Below the pieces are notes generated by a model. It worked only from the letters and a program-made list of their open reading frames with translations, was not told the origin of the DNA and did not search any database. Source: a virus. Taken from it: a stretch of 59,275 nucleotides of DNA. Location of the stretch: the IMG/VR virus record IMGVR_UViG_3300043499_000045, positions 1 to 59,275 of that record. One strand, given 5' to 3'. Positions within the stretch are counted from its first letter, which is position 1. Every line of letters begins with the position of its first letter. Positions 48,459 through 57,065 of this stretch are shown one piece after another. The position numbers and the translations under genes were made by a program.

Positions 48459-49916
48459 TCAACCGTTGGTGCTGAATCCAATGCTGATCGTCATGGCGTC
48501 GCTCGCCGTCTTCAGCAAGCGATAGCCCGCCTCGTCTGCGACGTGGTCCTCTGCGTCGGTGTCGATGTCATCCGGGTCACGCTCCAAGCGCGGCAACACT
48601 GGGATCGTGCGAATGAACTGCGGACAAGTGTTGAAGACGAACAGGCCAGCGTCTTCCATGCGAGGCTTGAGGGACGCGGCCATACGCCCACGCATCAACG
48701 CCCACCGCCGCTTGCGCGAGCCTGGAGTCTTGTCGGCCTTCGTCCAGTAGACGCCTAACGCTGCTTGCTGCTTCGCTGGGCTATCGCCGTTGATCTCGTC
48801 AAAGATACTCGAGTCCGCAGGCCCAGGCGTACACCGCATGTGCATCGCCCATTCCTTCTGCCGTTCGATGATGCCTTGCGCAATGGTGCGGTCAGTCAGG
48901 CGCAGCCCTTGATTCGGTTTCCCATTCCAGCCATACCACTCGTTGATGCGGAAGAGCGTGCCGCGCGGGAATGACCAACGCTTGCCCGTTGCGAGATAGC
49001 ACTCAGTGCCATCGCTCTCGGCCCACCAGCCAATCGAGAAAGGCTTGCTGCTGCCCCAGTCGAACGACCTATCGACCGCCCATGATGGCGGGATGGCAAA
49101 TGGCTCAATGACGTGGATGTCACGCCGCCACACGTCGTCGAACATACCGCCAGCGACGATATCCCAATCGCCCTCAAGCATGGCGCGCACCAGCGCCGGG
49201 TTGCCCAGGCCCGCAAGCCGCGCACGATAGGTTGGATCAGACTTCAGCAGCGCAGGATTGTCTGCGAGCTTTGCTGGGATGAACGCACGCTTCAGCCCGC
49301 CGTCCTCTTCCGGCATTTGGCGAACTTCAAACGGCGCAGCGTAGTCGATGAACGTGGCCTTGACCCAATTATGCCCAATACCGCCAGGATTGCCGGAGAC
49401 GAGCACGCGCGGGAAGAGGCCAGCATATTCGGCAGGCACGACAAGACCCACCATGCGGACACGTCCGCGCAGGTACGTATACATTGGCTCGGTCCAGTGC
49501 GTGATCTCATCGATAAGCAGCACATGAATCTCAGCGCCTTGATAGTTATAAACGTCATGCTCGTACTGGCAGTGACAAAGGTGAATAACGGAGCCGTTAT
49601 AGAAGCGTATCTGCCCCAACGAATGATTGATCTTGCACCATCGGCACATGATCCAAACGGCCAGCATCAAAGGGAAGGACGTCGGTCCCTCCATGTGATT
49701 CTTATTGAGGTCAGGGAACGTGCGCCGGAAAATATAGACCTGCAAGCCTGGGATTGCAATGCACCAAGCGATAGCAGCAACGCGCATCAAATAGCTCTTG
49801 CCACCACCGGCCGCGCCGCCATACAAAAGCTCCGTCGCCTTCGACAAGAAGGCGAGGCCTTGCTTGAATTGCAACCGAAGAATCGTTCCCAGGTCAGGTG
49901 TCGGATTCTGGCTCAC
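48459..49916 (-). CDS. terL: Large terminase subunit
   Basis: 485 aa from GTG; an in-frame TTG at 49931 is a possible earlier start. ATPase: Walker A YGGAAGGGKSYL (near residue 35), Walker B VLLIDEITHW. C-terminal RNase H-like nuclease: SFDWGSSKPFSIGWW with the first acidic residue and a late DPDDIDTDAEDH acid cluster. It translocates DNA into the prohead and cuts it. Overlaps the small subunit gene. Confidence 0.95.
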   Translation of the reverse strand: MSQNPTPDLGTILRLQFKQGLAFLSKATELLYGGAAGGGKSYLMRVAAIAWCIAIPGLQVYIFRRTFPDLNKNHMEGPTSFPLMLAVWIMCRWCKINHSLGQIRFYNGSVIHLCHCQYEHDVYNYQGAEIHVLLIDEITHWTEPMYTYLRGRVRMVGLVVPAEYAGLFPRVLVSGNPGGIGHNWVKATFIDYAAPFEVRQMPEEDGGLKRAFIPAKLADNPALLKSDPTYRARLAGLGNPALVRAMLEGDWDIVAGGMFDDVWRRDIHVIEPFAIPPSWAVDRSFDWGSSKPFSIGWWAESDGTECYLATGKRWSFPRGTLFRINEWYGWNGKPNQGLRLTDRTIAQGIIERQKEWAMHMRCTPGPADSSIFDEINGDSPAKQQAALGVYWTKADKTPGSRKRRWALMRGRMAASLKPRMEDAGLFVFNTCPQFIRTIPVLPRLERDPDDIDTDAEDHVADEAGYRLLKTASDAMTISIGFSTNG

Positions 49917-50319
49917 CGGCCTTGCCCTCAATGGTCACGCGCAACACCGGGGGCGCTAGGGGCTGACCACCGGGGCCTGTGACCTCCGTTCGCGTCAGCT
50001 TGGGGGCAACGTACTCGGCCAGCCTGCCAATCAGGTCCACGGCCCGCGCAGGGTCGGCCGCGATGGGGAAGCGCACGGTCTCGCGCTGGCCTTCTTGGTT
50101 GGTTTGGTATTCGCCTGGGACGCCGTTGGCCACGCGCTCCAACCATAGGCGCACGTTGTCCGCGTTCTCGTCGATCAGGTCTTGGACGATGGTCTTGAAC
50201 TCGCGCGTCACTTTGTTTTGCACACCCTTCTTGCGACCCGAGTTCTCGGGCTTATGACCTCGGAAGTTCCACCCTTGCGAGCGATCTTCGTCTTCTGGTC
50301 GATCTGGTTCATTGCTCAT
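49894..50319 (-). CDS. terS: Small terminase subunit
   Basis: 141 aa from the ATG below the promoter at 50365..50391; the longer frame was rejected. NFRGHKPENSGRKKGVQNKVTREF followed by a helical middle is the N-terminal DNA-recognition region of many phage small terminases. No good ribosome-binding site is visible before the ATG. It should recognise the packaging site, possibly near its own gene. Confidence 0.8.
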   Translation of the reverse strand: MSNEPDRPEDEDRSQGWNFRGHKPENSGRKKGVQNKVTREFKTIVQDLIDENADNVRLWLERVANGVPGEYQTNQEGQRETVRFPIAADPARAVDLIGRLAEYVAPKLTRTEVTGPGGQPLAPPVLRVTIEGKAGEPESDT

Positions 50320-50364
50320 AATTCGCTGAGAAACGCTGAGAGAGCGTAAGTCAAAGATCGGAGA

Positions 50365-50391
50365 AGTATAGGACGAATCGCGAAGTGTCAA
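50365..50391 (-). promoter_or_regulatory. Sigma70-like promoter for terS
   Basis: On the leftward strand TTGACA (50391..50386), 15 bases, TATACT (50370..50365). Both hexamers are near-perfect but the spacer is short. It would start late transcription at about 50358, before the terS start. Confidence 0.7.
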
Positions 50392-50472
50392 CCGATAAAC
50401 ACCGCAAATGCGCGGCCCAGGCGTGGAGGACGCCGCCAGCTTCAGCCCAGCAATGCCGCCAAAAGCAAAAAA

Positions 50473-50584
50473 GCAAAACTTCAAATCTTCTAACCTTTCC
50501 GAGTTTGGCGGTACGAAGGCATGTAAAGCATTACATGCCCCCCTATAGCGACATCGAGAGATCTTAGAAGATTTGAAGTTTTGC
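50473..50584 (-). terminator. 21-bp inverted repeat with following T-run, and nested hairpin
   Basis: Arms GCAAAACTTCAAATCTTCTAA (one base over 20 is avoided in text elsewhere; positions 50473..50493) and the exact reverse complement 50564..50584, 70 bases apart. Read leftward the second arm is followed by TTTTTTGCTTTT, which fits a long intrinsic terminator. The inside carries GGCATGTAA agca TTACATGCC. It lies just after the helicase stop. Confidence 0.7.
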
Positions 50585-50618
50585 CCCCCCTCGGTGTGCC
50601 GTTTTGATTCCTTGGACC

Positions 50619-52415
50619 TCACATTTCAGCGCCTTGATCTAGTTCAGCGCCGCTGCCGCTGCCGTTCGCCTCGCGGTATAGCTGCACGCCTCGCGGTGAT
50701 AGCCGGACCCATCGCAGATTTGGTCCTGTCTTGCCGTGCGCCACTTTCATCGGTGGCATTTTGTATTCGACTGGCGGTTCGACTTCATCATCGATCCACA
50801 CGCGCTCTCTTTCTTTGCAATAAACAAGAAGGTACTTTTTCTTTCTTGGCATCTTGATGCCTTCAGCGTCGCACCATCGCCTGTACATAGCAAAGAGTGC
50901 AGTTGCGCTAACCTCGCGCCGTTGAAACCCTTCTTTTAACGCTGCCCACTTCGCGCGCTTTTCTTCTGATCCACCTGAACCTGCGAGTAGGTCTAGCTCG
51001 CTCGTTTCTGCAAGCCCGATATATTCTGTCGCCTCTTGAATGAACGCACCGAATTCATCCATCTCTTGTCGGTGTGCAGCAATTTGTCGTTTGATGCTGT
51101 CTGGCACCTTAATTCCATAGGCGAGATATTTAGGAACGGCGCTAACCATCCAGCGCAGCAGCACGGAGCGTCCCTCTGGTGTTTTGCATTTCTCCAGTAG
51201 CAGTTGATCCCACAGATATTTCGCCGTCCCTGCTTCGACTTCTTCTTCAGGTCCGAATCGTGCTGGCGTCGCGGTCAGATATACGCGTGCCCATACCGCA
51301 TCATCCTCGGCCACGATAATTGGTTTGTAGTTTGTCGCGAGCGTGATCTTATGCGTGCTCTGAGTCGTTTTATAGTTCTGATGCGAAGAGCGTGCGTTGA
51401 TCGTATCGTCGCCAGTGATTGACTTGATGACCTCTGGTCTTAGATCAGAATGCTCGCGCGTCTCGGACCCATGTGCGAAGCGTATGCCATCCAACCCGGC
51501 CAGCGCAAACTGATCGTTATTGTCGGTGTTCCTTTTCGATTCCAAGAAGCCAAGCGGGAGTTTATAGGCGTAGGAGCCAAGGCAAGTAGCGACCGAATCA
51601 ATGAGCAAGCTCTTGCCGTTGCGTGTTTTGCCAAACAGGATCATGAGTGCGTGATCCCTGCGCAAGCCGGTGCAGCAATAGCCGAACCATTTATGTGCGA
51701 ACTCGTATATCTGATCGTCGCCGTCGAATATCTTTCGGACGGCGTCTTCGAACCATTTGTAATCGATGTCTGGGTCATAGACCGTGCGTGTGCTTCGCGT
51801 CAAATAATCCGAAGGCTTCCACCATGACAACTCGCCGGTGCGAAGGTCGAGCAATCCGTTCGCACAATTCAGCTTTAGGCGATCTGGATTCATGGTGACG
51901 CGTCTTGTCATGTGCAGCGTCTTCAAATGGTTATAGGCCATCGTAGAGATTGCGGCTATCGTATTAGCGCGGCTCCAGCGGATCACCAGCTTCCTCAATT
52001 GATCAAGCTCGCGCGTCAGGCGGTCCCGATCTTCCGGTGTTGCCAAGTTAAGCGCAGCCTGCGTAGCAGCATATCCTTCGCGGATAACATCTTTCCACAT
52101 CGTCCCCATCCACGCGTTAATTGCTTCGCGCACGCCATCGGTCGTCCACATTCCAGTTTCTTCGCGATAGATGGAAAGCTCGCTCTTACCTGAATCCTGA
52201 CTCGAGTCATCCATGCAAAACAGGTGTCCGTACTTGCTGATGAATGCGTGTTTAAGATCGACGTCTAGGATGCCCAGGCCGTCTGCTGTCGCGTGATCTT
52301 CTAAGTTAGGAGTTGCGACCTTGAAGCGAATAGTTTTTGGTTTTAACCTTTCTCGTCTCTCCCTTTCTAGTCTTTCTGGATCGTTCATTCGCTCGTCGAA
52401 CTCTTCGGGATTCAT
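50619..52415 (-). CDS. SF3/D5-like DNA helicase
   Basis: 598 aa. Residues 60..200 are a primase-helicase type linker domain (LNCANGLLDLRTGELSWW, WFGYCCTG). SF3 ATPase: Walker A ILFGKTRNGKS, Walker B region FALAGLDGIRFAHGSE, sensor-like TLATNYKPII, and C-terminal winged domain. D5-type helicases unwind at the fork and couple to primase. ATGA-type overlap with the primase gene. Confidence 0.88.
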   Translation of the reverse strand: MNPEEFDERMNDPERLERERRERLKPKTIRFKVATPNLEDHATADGLGILDVDLKHAFISKYGHLFCMDDSSQDSGKSELSIYREETGMWTTDGVREAINAWMGTMWKDVIREGYAATQAALNLATPEDRDRLTRELDQLRKLVIRWSRANTIAAISTMAYNHLKTLHMTRRVTMNPDRLKLNCANGLLDLRTGELSWWKPSDYLTRSTRTVYDPDIDYKWFEDAVRKIFDGDDQIYEFAHKWFGYCCTGLRRDHALMILFGKTRNGKSLLIDSVATCLGSYAYKLPLGFLESKRNTDNNDQFALAGLDGIRFAHGSETREHSDLRPEVIKSITGDDTINARSSHQNYKTTQSTHKITLATNYKPIIVAEDDAVWARVYLTATPARFGPEEEVEAGTAKYLWDQLLLEKCKTPEGRSVLLRWMVSAVPKYLAYGIKVPDSIKRQIAAHRQEMDEFGAFIQEATEYIGLAETSELDLLAGSGGSEEKRAKWAALKEGFQRREVSATALFAMYRRWCDAEGIKMPRKKKYLLVYCKERERVWIDDEVEPPVEYKMPPMKVAHGKTGPNLRWVRLSPRGVQLYREANGSGSGAELDQGAEM

Positions 52416-53380
52416 GTATTATCTCCATAGAAAGGTCCGCGCGTGCGCTGGCCCAATCGAATAACTTCATCAGCGACCCAGGACTCGAGGTCGCCCCAGT
52501 TGCGTGTCTCGCAATGGCCGTGGTGGCACTTGAAGCCGCCCATGTAGCCATTCTTTTTCATAGGGGGTGCCACGGCAGCGCCGGTGTTTGCGCGGGCGGT
52601 ATGTCCATCGATCCAAGGACACGTAATATCCATCCATCCAGACCCCGTCGAATTCTTGACGCGCTTGAGCAGCTTGAGCGCTTCCTTGACGATCTCGTAT
52701 CCGCGTTTGCGTTCGATGGTCACACCGTCAGTTGGCTCAGCGTAGTTCCGGTGGCGTTCGACGAGGTGGAATGTTCTGGTGAAGTCTTGCCAAGAGGTGC
52801 GGATGCTTGGATTCCATTGCCACACCCTGCAGCGCCAAGGCTTGCCGTCGACAAGCGACGTCGGCTTGCCGTTGATGCCTTCAGGCAAGCGCAGCACGCG
52901 GGTTACGCCTGCCATACCTGGATCAGCGCCGCCGCCTGTTAGCTTCTCGATGATCAGGCGAATGGCGTCTGTGACGTGGTCGACGTCAGCGCGCGGTTCG
53001 TCCAAGAAGAACGACGCCTGGAAGTTCCCAGGCGATGTCTCGATGACCAACGTTGGTTGAAGCTCGCGCGGGATATCCGCGAGCGAGATCTTTGTACCAA
53101 TGTCATCGATCATAATGCACCACGTTCGACTGAACTGCGCCTTGCGCCGTTTGAATCGACCTTCTTCTTCATGGAACGAACTGATCGCTACATAATTATT
53201 TCGGTCGTGGTGCAAAGGACAAGCAACGCCGTTATGCCACGGCACGCCGATCCATGCTTTAGGGTCAGCCTCGCTCGGATTCCCTTTTAATGAGCAGAGG
53301 ATGGCTCGTTCATCTGGTCCTAAACCTTTGAAAAGTTCGGCCAGCACAATGTCGTTGGTCACGCCAACTTGGAGGGGCAC
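52412..53380 (-). CDS. DNA primase, RepB/AEP-like
   Basis: 322 aa. CIMIDDIGTKI is followed by LVIETSPGNFQASFFLDEP, the pattern of RepB-like archaeo-eukaryotic primases; MIDD supplies the metal-binding carboxylates. A C-terminal zinc-type part has ITCPWIDGHT and GGFKCHHGHC. GTG start because CCAGAAAGG lies eight bases upstream and a promoter is present. With helicase it should form a replisome core. Confidence 0.8.
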   Translation of the reverse strand: MPLQVGVTNDIVLAELFKGLGPDERAILCSLKGNPSEADPKAWIGVPWHNGVACPLHHDRNNYVAISSFHEEEGRFKRRKAQFSRTWCIMIDDIGTKISLADIPRELQPTLVIETSPGNFQASFFLDEPRADVDHVTDAIRLIIEKLTGGGADPGMAGVTRVLRLPEGINGKPTSLVDGKPWRCRVWQWNPSIRTSWQDFTRTFHLVERHRNYAEPTDGVTIERKRGYEIVKEALKLLKRVKNSTGSGWMDITCPWIDGHTARANTGAAVAPPMKKNGYMGGFKCHHGHCETRNWGDLESWVADEVIRLGQRTRGPFYGDNT

Positions 53381-53433
53381 TTTCTGGACCTTTCTGGTGT
53401 TGCTGCTGGGCTAGCCCGTAGGCTTGGCCCTAC

Positions 53434-53461
53434 ATTCTACTCGATTTTCCTGGGATGGCAA
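53434..53461 (-). promoter_or_regulatory. Leftward promoter for primase unit
   Basis: TTGCCA (53461..53456), 16 bases, TAGAAT (53439..53434). Drives unit B. It faces the rightward promoter at 53485. Confidence 0.7.
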
Positions 53462-53484
53462 GTGGTGCTGAACCATTGGGGTTA

Positions 53485-53512
53485 TTGACACAGCGGCAAA
53501 TTATGCTACAGT
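53485..53512 (+). promoter_or_regulatory. Rightward promoter for unit A
   Basis: TTGACA (53485..53490), 16 bases, TACAGT (53507..53512) within TGCTACAGT (extended -10). Leader CCAGAAAGG follows. Together with 53434..53461 this is a divergent control region. Confidence 0.8.
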
Positions 53513-53542
53513 CCGGCCACCCGCAAACCAGAAAGGTCAGAA

Positions 53543-53797
53543 ATGGAATTGAACTGCTTATTCGAAAACGCCCGCTACATCGTCTGCCAGATCAAAGGCA
53601 GTGGTGCGCTCCATAGCGAAGGCATCGAAGTCGTCAGCAAAGAGAATCACTGCGCCGCGTACCTTACCGGCAGCATGAGAAAAGTCTTCATGCGTCAGAT
53701 GAAAAGCTGGCGCGCACAAACCCCGAACGAAGATGAAGTCGAAGCGCGCCTCGACGAGTTTCTCGTGCTCAACACGAACCCCCTTGTCCTGCACTAG
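53543..53797 (+). CDS. DUF3567-like protein
   Basis: 84 aa. Layout: N-terminal NCLFENARYIVCQI, then GIEVVSKENHCAAYLTGSM, a basic helix, and a C-terminal EDEVEARLDEFL..NTNPLVLH. DUF3567 proteins of Betaproteobacteria have the same order, with EIVDK near residue 30 and PVVLH/PVVMH at the end. Host-derived or host-mimicking; family function unknown. First gene of unit A. Confidence 0.7.
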   Translation: MELNCLFENARYIVCQIKGSGALHSEGIEVVSKENHCAAYLTGSMRKVFMRQMKSWRAQTPNEDEVEARLDEFLVLNTNPLVLH

Positions 53798-53818
53798 CGG
53801 ACAAACAGAAAGCCAGAA

Positions 53819-54370
53819 ATGAACGCCCAAACCCCACCAAGCTCGTGGCCGAACAAATGGCCGCACCCGACCACCAAGCCCTACACCGCAGAAGTGCAAC
53901 TCATCCACATTCCCCCAGGCACCAGATTCGGCAAGCTAACCGTTATCAAACGAGGAGAAAACATTGGCAAGAACCGCAGCCTCTTAGTCGAGTGCGATTG
54001 CGGCACCTTCAAGACCGTCCAAGCGCGGTACCTGCGAAGCGGCACAACGACGTCTTGCGGCTGCGCGCGAACCAACACCGCCAATAGCGGCATCAAGAGC
54101 AGCCATCCGTTGTACCAGATATGGAAGAACATGCACGGCCGTTGCTATAACAGGAAGCACGGTGGCTATAGCGGCTGCGGTGGCCTGGGCATCAAGGTCT
54201 GCGAGCGCTGGCACAACTTTGCGGTGTTTATCTCGGACATGGGCGAGCGTCCACCGAAGACGCAACTCGTGCGAGTGAAACCGATGCAAGACTATACGCC
54301 AGAGAATACACGCTGGCTGACTCCAATGAAGAAACGCGCGGTGCAAATTGAACACGCCACTGCCGCATAA
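53819..54370 (+). CDS. AP2/HNH-type homing endonuclease-like protein
   Basis: 183 aa. N-terminal strand-rich domain with CDCGTFKTVQARYLRSGTTTSCGC, a zinc- or AP2-like DNA-binding module, then WKNMHGRCYNRKHGG, GIKVCERWHNFAVFISDMGERP and YTPENTRWLTP, a pattern shared by many phage homing-endonuclease-related proteins. The typical catalytic H/N/H set is not evident in full. Likely DNA-binding or mobile gene. Confidence 0.65.
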   Translation: MNAQTPPSSWPNKWPHPTTKPYTAEVQLIHIPPGTRFGKLTVIKRGENIGKNRSLLVECDCGTFKTVQARYLRSGTTTSCGCARTNTANSGIKSSHPLYQIWKNMHGRCYNRKHGGYSGCGGLGIKVCERWHNFAVFISDMGERPPKTQLVRVKPMQDYTPENTRWLTPMKKRAVQIEHATAA

Positions 54371-55916
54371 TTTCAAGTACAAGACCGCGCCACGCGGCAA
54401 GCAGCGCGAGGTCATCGACGCGACCTGGGACCAGCCGATGCACGCCTTTTTGTGTCGGCCCGGTACCGGGAAGACAAAACTCGGCCTGGACACGGCCGCA
54501 GCCAATTTCCTCGTTGGGCGGATCGACGCGCTGCTGGTTATTTGTCCTGAAGGCGTCGACCGACAATGGATTGAGGAAGGCGTCCCCAAGCATTGCGCGG
54601 TGCCGACCATTTGCGGCAACTATTACTCGTCCATTGGGAAAACCGCTTTTACGAAGCTGGAGCGAATGGTGCTGGCAACACCGCCCAATGACACGCTCTT
54701 CATTCTCACCATGAGCTTCGACGCCTTGCAGACGACGCGCGGCAAGAGACTCGTGCAATTGCTGCAAACGGTCAAACGCTACATGTGCAACGTCGACGAA
54801 AGTCATCGCGTGAGCAATCCGAAGTCGGACGTATACAAAGCGGTGAAACCTGTTATGCGCATGGCCCGCGTCCGGCGCATCGGGACCGGCACGCTGATCC
54901 GGCAAAATCCGTTCAGCGCATGGGGTCAGTTTGAGCTAATGAGCGACGCGATGCTAGGCTACTCGAGCTTGGCGGCGTTCAAGAGCACCTACGCCATGAT
55001 GCTCGCACCGAGCAGCCCGTTGGTGCAGCACATCACAAAAGACCTCAAGGCCAAGGGGCGGCTGCGGCATGACCGCCAAGGCAACCCGATCTATCCCGCG
55101 ATCATTGCCAAGGATGAAGAGGACCGGCCGATATACAAAAACCTGGGCGACCTGCGCAAGCGCATCGAGAAGGTCTCGTCCTTCTTGACGCTGGAGGATG
55201 TCAATGGCACGGAGCCAAACATCAATCAAGACCCACGCTACGTCACGCTGGAGCCGCATCAGCAGGCAAGCTATGACGAGCTTATAAAGTGGGGCGTGAC
55301 GCAAGCCCCAGGTGGCCAGCTAACCGCCGAGGGGGCGCTGGCGCTGGCGATCCGGCTGGCGCAGGTTGTGGGGGGCTTTGCCCCGAGCGATGATGACCCA
55401 CAGGCGCAGCCCATCACGCCAGCGGGCAAGAATCCGAAGGTGCAAGAGCTGCTCCAGATCGCCCAGGATTGCGAGGGCGAGAAGCTCGTTATCTGGTGTC
55501 GCTTCTCTGCGGAGATCGATATTGTGGTCGACACGCTCGCAGAGGAATATGGGGCGGCTGCTGTGACCCAATATCACGGCCGCATGACGGGAAGAGAGAA
55601 GGACGCAAGTAAGAAACGCTTCATCGCTGACCCGGCGTGTCGGTTCTTTGTCGGTCAGCAGAAGTCAGGCGGCACCGGCCTGGATGGTTTGCAAGGCGTG
55701 GCGAGCTACATGGTTTTTTACAGCAACGATTATTCTGCGCTCGAACGTTTGCAAGCCATCAGCCGCCTCGCGCGCACGGACGGTGCAAATACGGTGCAGG
55801 TCTACGACCTGATGGCGCAGCACACCATAGACGAGGACATCGTGCGTTGCTTGCAAGCCGCACGGGACGTCAGCGAGGTTGTCCTACAGGCAGCAATTGC
55901 CCATGTTTGGACATAG
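54348..55916 (+). CDS. SNF2-like DNA helicase/translocase
   Basis: 522 aa, TTG start overlapping the previous gene by 23 bases. Walker A FLCRPGTGKTKL (near residue 37), motif II NVDESHRV, and the C-terminal RecA-like half with LVIWCRFSAEIDIVV, QYHGRMTGREK, GGTGLDGLQ and SRLARTDGANTVQVYDL. All SF2/SNF2 helicase elements are in place. Possibly remodels DNA-protein complexes or drives recombination. Confidence 0.85.
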   Translation: MNTPLPHNFKYKTAPRGKQREVIDATWDQPMHAFLCRPGTGKTKLGLDTAAANFLVGRIDALLVICPEGVDRQWIEEGVPKHCAVPTICGNYYSSIGKTAFTKLERMVLATPPNDTLFILTMSFDALQTTRGKRLVQLLQTVKRYMCNVDESHRVSNPKSDVYKAVKPVMRMARVRRIGTGTLIRQNPFSAWGQFELMSDAMLGYSSLAAFKSTYAMMLAPSSPLVQHITKDLKAKGRLRHDRQGNPIYPAIIAKDEEDRPIYKNLGDLRKRIEKVSSFLTLEDVNGTEPNINQDPRYVTLEPHQQASYDELIKWGVTQAPGGQLTAEGALALAIRLAQVVGGFAPSDDDPQAQPITPAGKNPKVQELLQIAQDCEGEKLVIWCRFSAEIDIVVDTLAEEYGAAAVTQYHGRMTGREKDASKKRFIADPACRFFVGQQKSGGTGLDGLQGVASYMVFYSNDYSALERLQAISRLARTDGANTVQVYDLMAQHTIDEDIVRCLQAARDVSEVVLQAAIAHVWT

Positions 55917-55937
55917 CGTCCGATTATCCTCTACAAT
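55907..55937 (+). promoter_or_regulatory. Promoter for 55972
   Basis: TTGGAC (55907..55912), 19 bases, TACAAT (55932..55937), then CCTAGAAAGGGAG before the ATG. The -35 sits in the end of the helicase gene. Confidence 0.55.
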
Positions 55938-55971
55938 ACTCAATCTTTCACCCCTAGAAAGGGAGCCAATC

Positions 55972-56337
55972 ATGAAACCCGGCCGCGTTTTTATTACCCA
56001 GAATCCCATGCGTCGCAACGTCTACAACGAGCTTGTATATAAGTACGACCTCACGGCTGCGCGCGAGTTTGGCACGCTTGATGTGCTCCTGCCATCAGGC
56101 CCGGTGTTAATCTCGCCCCAGCTTTCCGTCGCGCAGATGCGCGCGAAGCTGCGCGACTTCAAACCGAACGACTGGCTGCTTTGCCTGGGCGACCCGGTGG
56201 TCATCGCAGCGGCAAGCGCCATCATTGCCGAGGTGAATGGCGGCATCGTTCCGGTGCTAGTGTGGGACCGGCAGGTCAAGAAATACTTGTCGATAGTCAT
56301 CGACATTCATCCCGCGACGGCCGAAGCCGTGGCATAA
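55972..56337 (+). CDS. Hypothetical protein, 121 aa
   Basis: ATG after CTAGAAAGGGAGCC. Mixed alpha/beta with RVFITQNPMRRN and LLCLGDPVVIAAASAI. A similar protein without known function occurs before SSB genes in some phages. Its stop overlaps the -10 of the next promoter. Confidence 0.7.
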   Translation: MKPGRVFITQNPMRRNVYNELVYKYDLTAAREFGTLDVLLPSGPVLISPQLSVAQMRAKLRDFKPNDWLLCLGDPVVIAAASAIIAEVNGGIVPVLVWDRQVKKYLSIVIDIHPATAEAVA

Positions 56338-56338
56338 T
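56333..56338 (+). promoter_or_regulatory. CATAAT -10 overlapping a stop
   Basis: GGCATAATC: CATAAT contains the TAA of the previous gene; the leader TTAGAAAGG follows, before the ATG at 56363. Confidence 0.45.
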
Positions 56339-56362
56339 CACCCCACTTAGAAAGGACGAAAG

Positions 56363-56644
56363 ATGCTGATCAAAATACAAAGCGTGCTCACGAATGTATG
56401 GCACACCGAAGACCTGCCAGTGACCCAGGAGGAACTCGACTCTTGGAAAAACGGCAGGCTCGTGCAGGAAGTATTTCCGCACCTCACTCCCGACCAACGG
56501 CAGTTCCTCATCTCCGGCGTGACTGCAGAGGAATGGGAGAAAGCGTTTGGCGACGAGGACAATATCGACCCGCGCGATCTTGTCAAGATCGCGATGACGG
56601 CTGGCAAGACCGTCATTGTCATCGACCAGAGGTCGCCGGAATGA
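56363..56644 (+). CDS. Small protein, 93 aa
   Basis: Contains VQEVFPHLTPDQRQFLISGVTAEEWEKAFG, a motif common to small phage proteins (F.L....RQFL.SG). Function unknown. ATGA overlap downstream. Confidence 0.7.
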   Translation: MLIKIQSVLTNVWHTEDLPVTQEELDSWKNGRLVQEVFPHLTPDQRQFLISGVTAEEWEKAFGDEDNIDPRDLVKIAMTAGKTVIVIDQRSPE

Positions 56645-56865
56645 CGCTCGCAGAAGAACGTCAGCGCCTCGATCTCGACGTGCGCATCATGGAGAAAAAG
56701 GGTTTCGCCGCAGCGCTCTTTGGCGTGATGTCGCACGCCACCATAAGCGGTTCGCGCCAGCACGGCAAAGCCCTGTACGACATTCTGCAAGCGGTCTATC
56801 GGGACATCGAATTGCTCGAGACGCAGAAGGCCATCAACGCTCAACAGGAGGCACGCTATTCATGA
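56641..56865 (+). CDS. Small helical protein, 74 aa
   Basis: Helical, DLDVRIMEKKGFAAALFGVM and a C-terminal YRDIELLETQKAINAQQEA. ATGA overlaps at both ends. Not recognised. Confidence 0.65.
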   Translation: MTLAEERQRLDLDVRIMEKKGFAAALFGVMSHATISGSRQHGKALYDILQAVYRDIELLETQKAINAQQEARYS

Positions 56866-57065
56866 CCGCCGTCGCATATCTACGCCCAGACAACACCGAG
56901 AACAATTGCACGGTCTCAGGTGACCCAGAAGGAAAGGTCGGCCGCGCCCACGCCTGGATGTGGGAAAGCGCCGAGAGCAACTATCGCATCTGCACCACGT
57001 GCGGTCGACGCGAGTTCAATAGCCGCAGCAAACAGGAGCCGCAAGATGATCCACGGCCCGATTAA
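56862..57065 (+). CDS. Small protein with C-terminal CxxC, 67 aa
   Basis: AGGAGGCACGCTATTC before ATG, the strongest ribosome-binding site in this cluster. CTTCGRRE near residue 45 and another Cys near residue 16 may bind metal. Not recognised. Overlaps the next gene by 20 bases. Confidence 0.65.
   Translation: MTAVAYLRPDNTENNCTVSGDPEGKVGRAHAWMWESAESNYRICTTCGRREFNSRSKQEPQDDPRPD

Larger units (their letters stand above)
50320..50618 (-). other. Structured noncoding region between helicase and terminase
   Basis: 299 bases with no gene. It holds a 21-bp perfect inverted repeat (50473..50493 and 50564..50584), a nested 9-bp palindrome (50518..50539), T-rich sequence on the leftward strand after the left arm, and a promoter for terS (50365..50391). 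Candidate terminator, replication origin or packaging site. Confidence 0.75.

Noticed and set aside
50585-50618. Start of a small gene in the helicase-terS gap
   Set aside because: No frame with a ribosome-binding site; stops occur in all frames through the inverted repeats.
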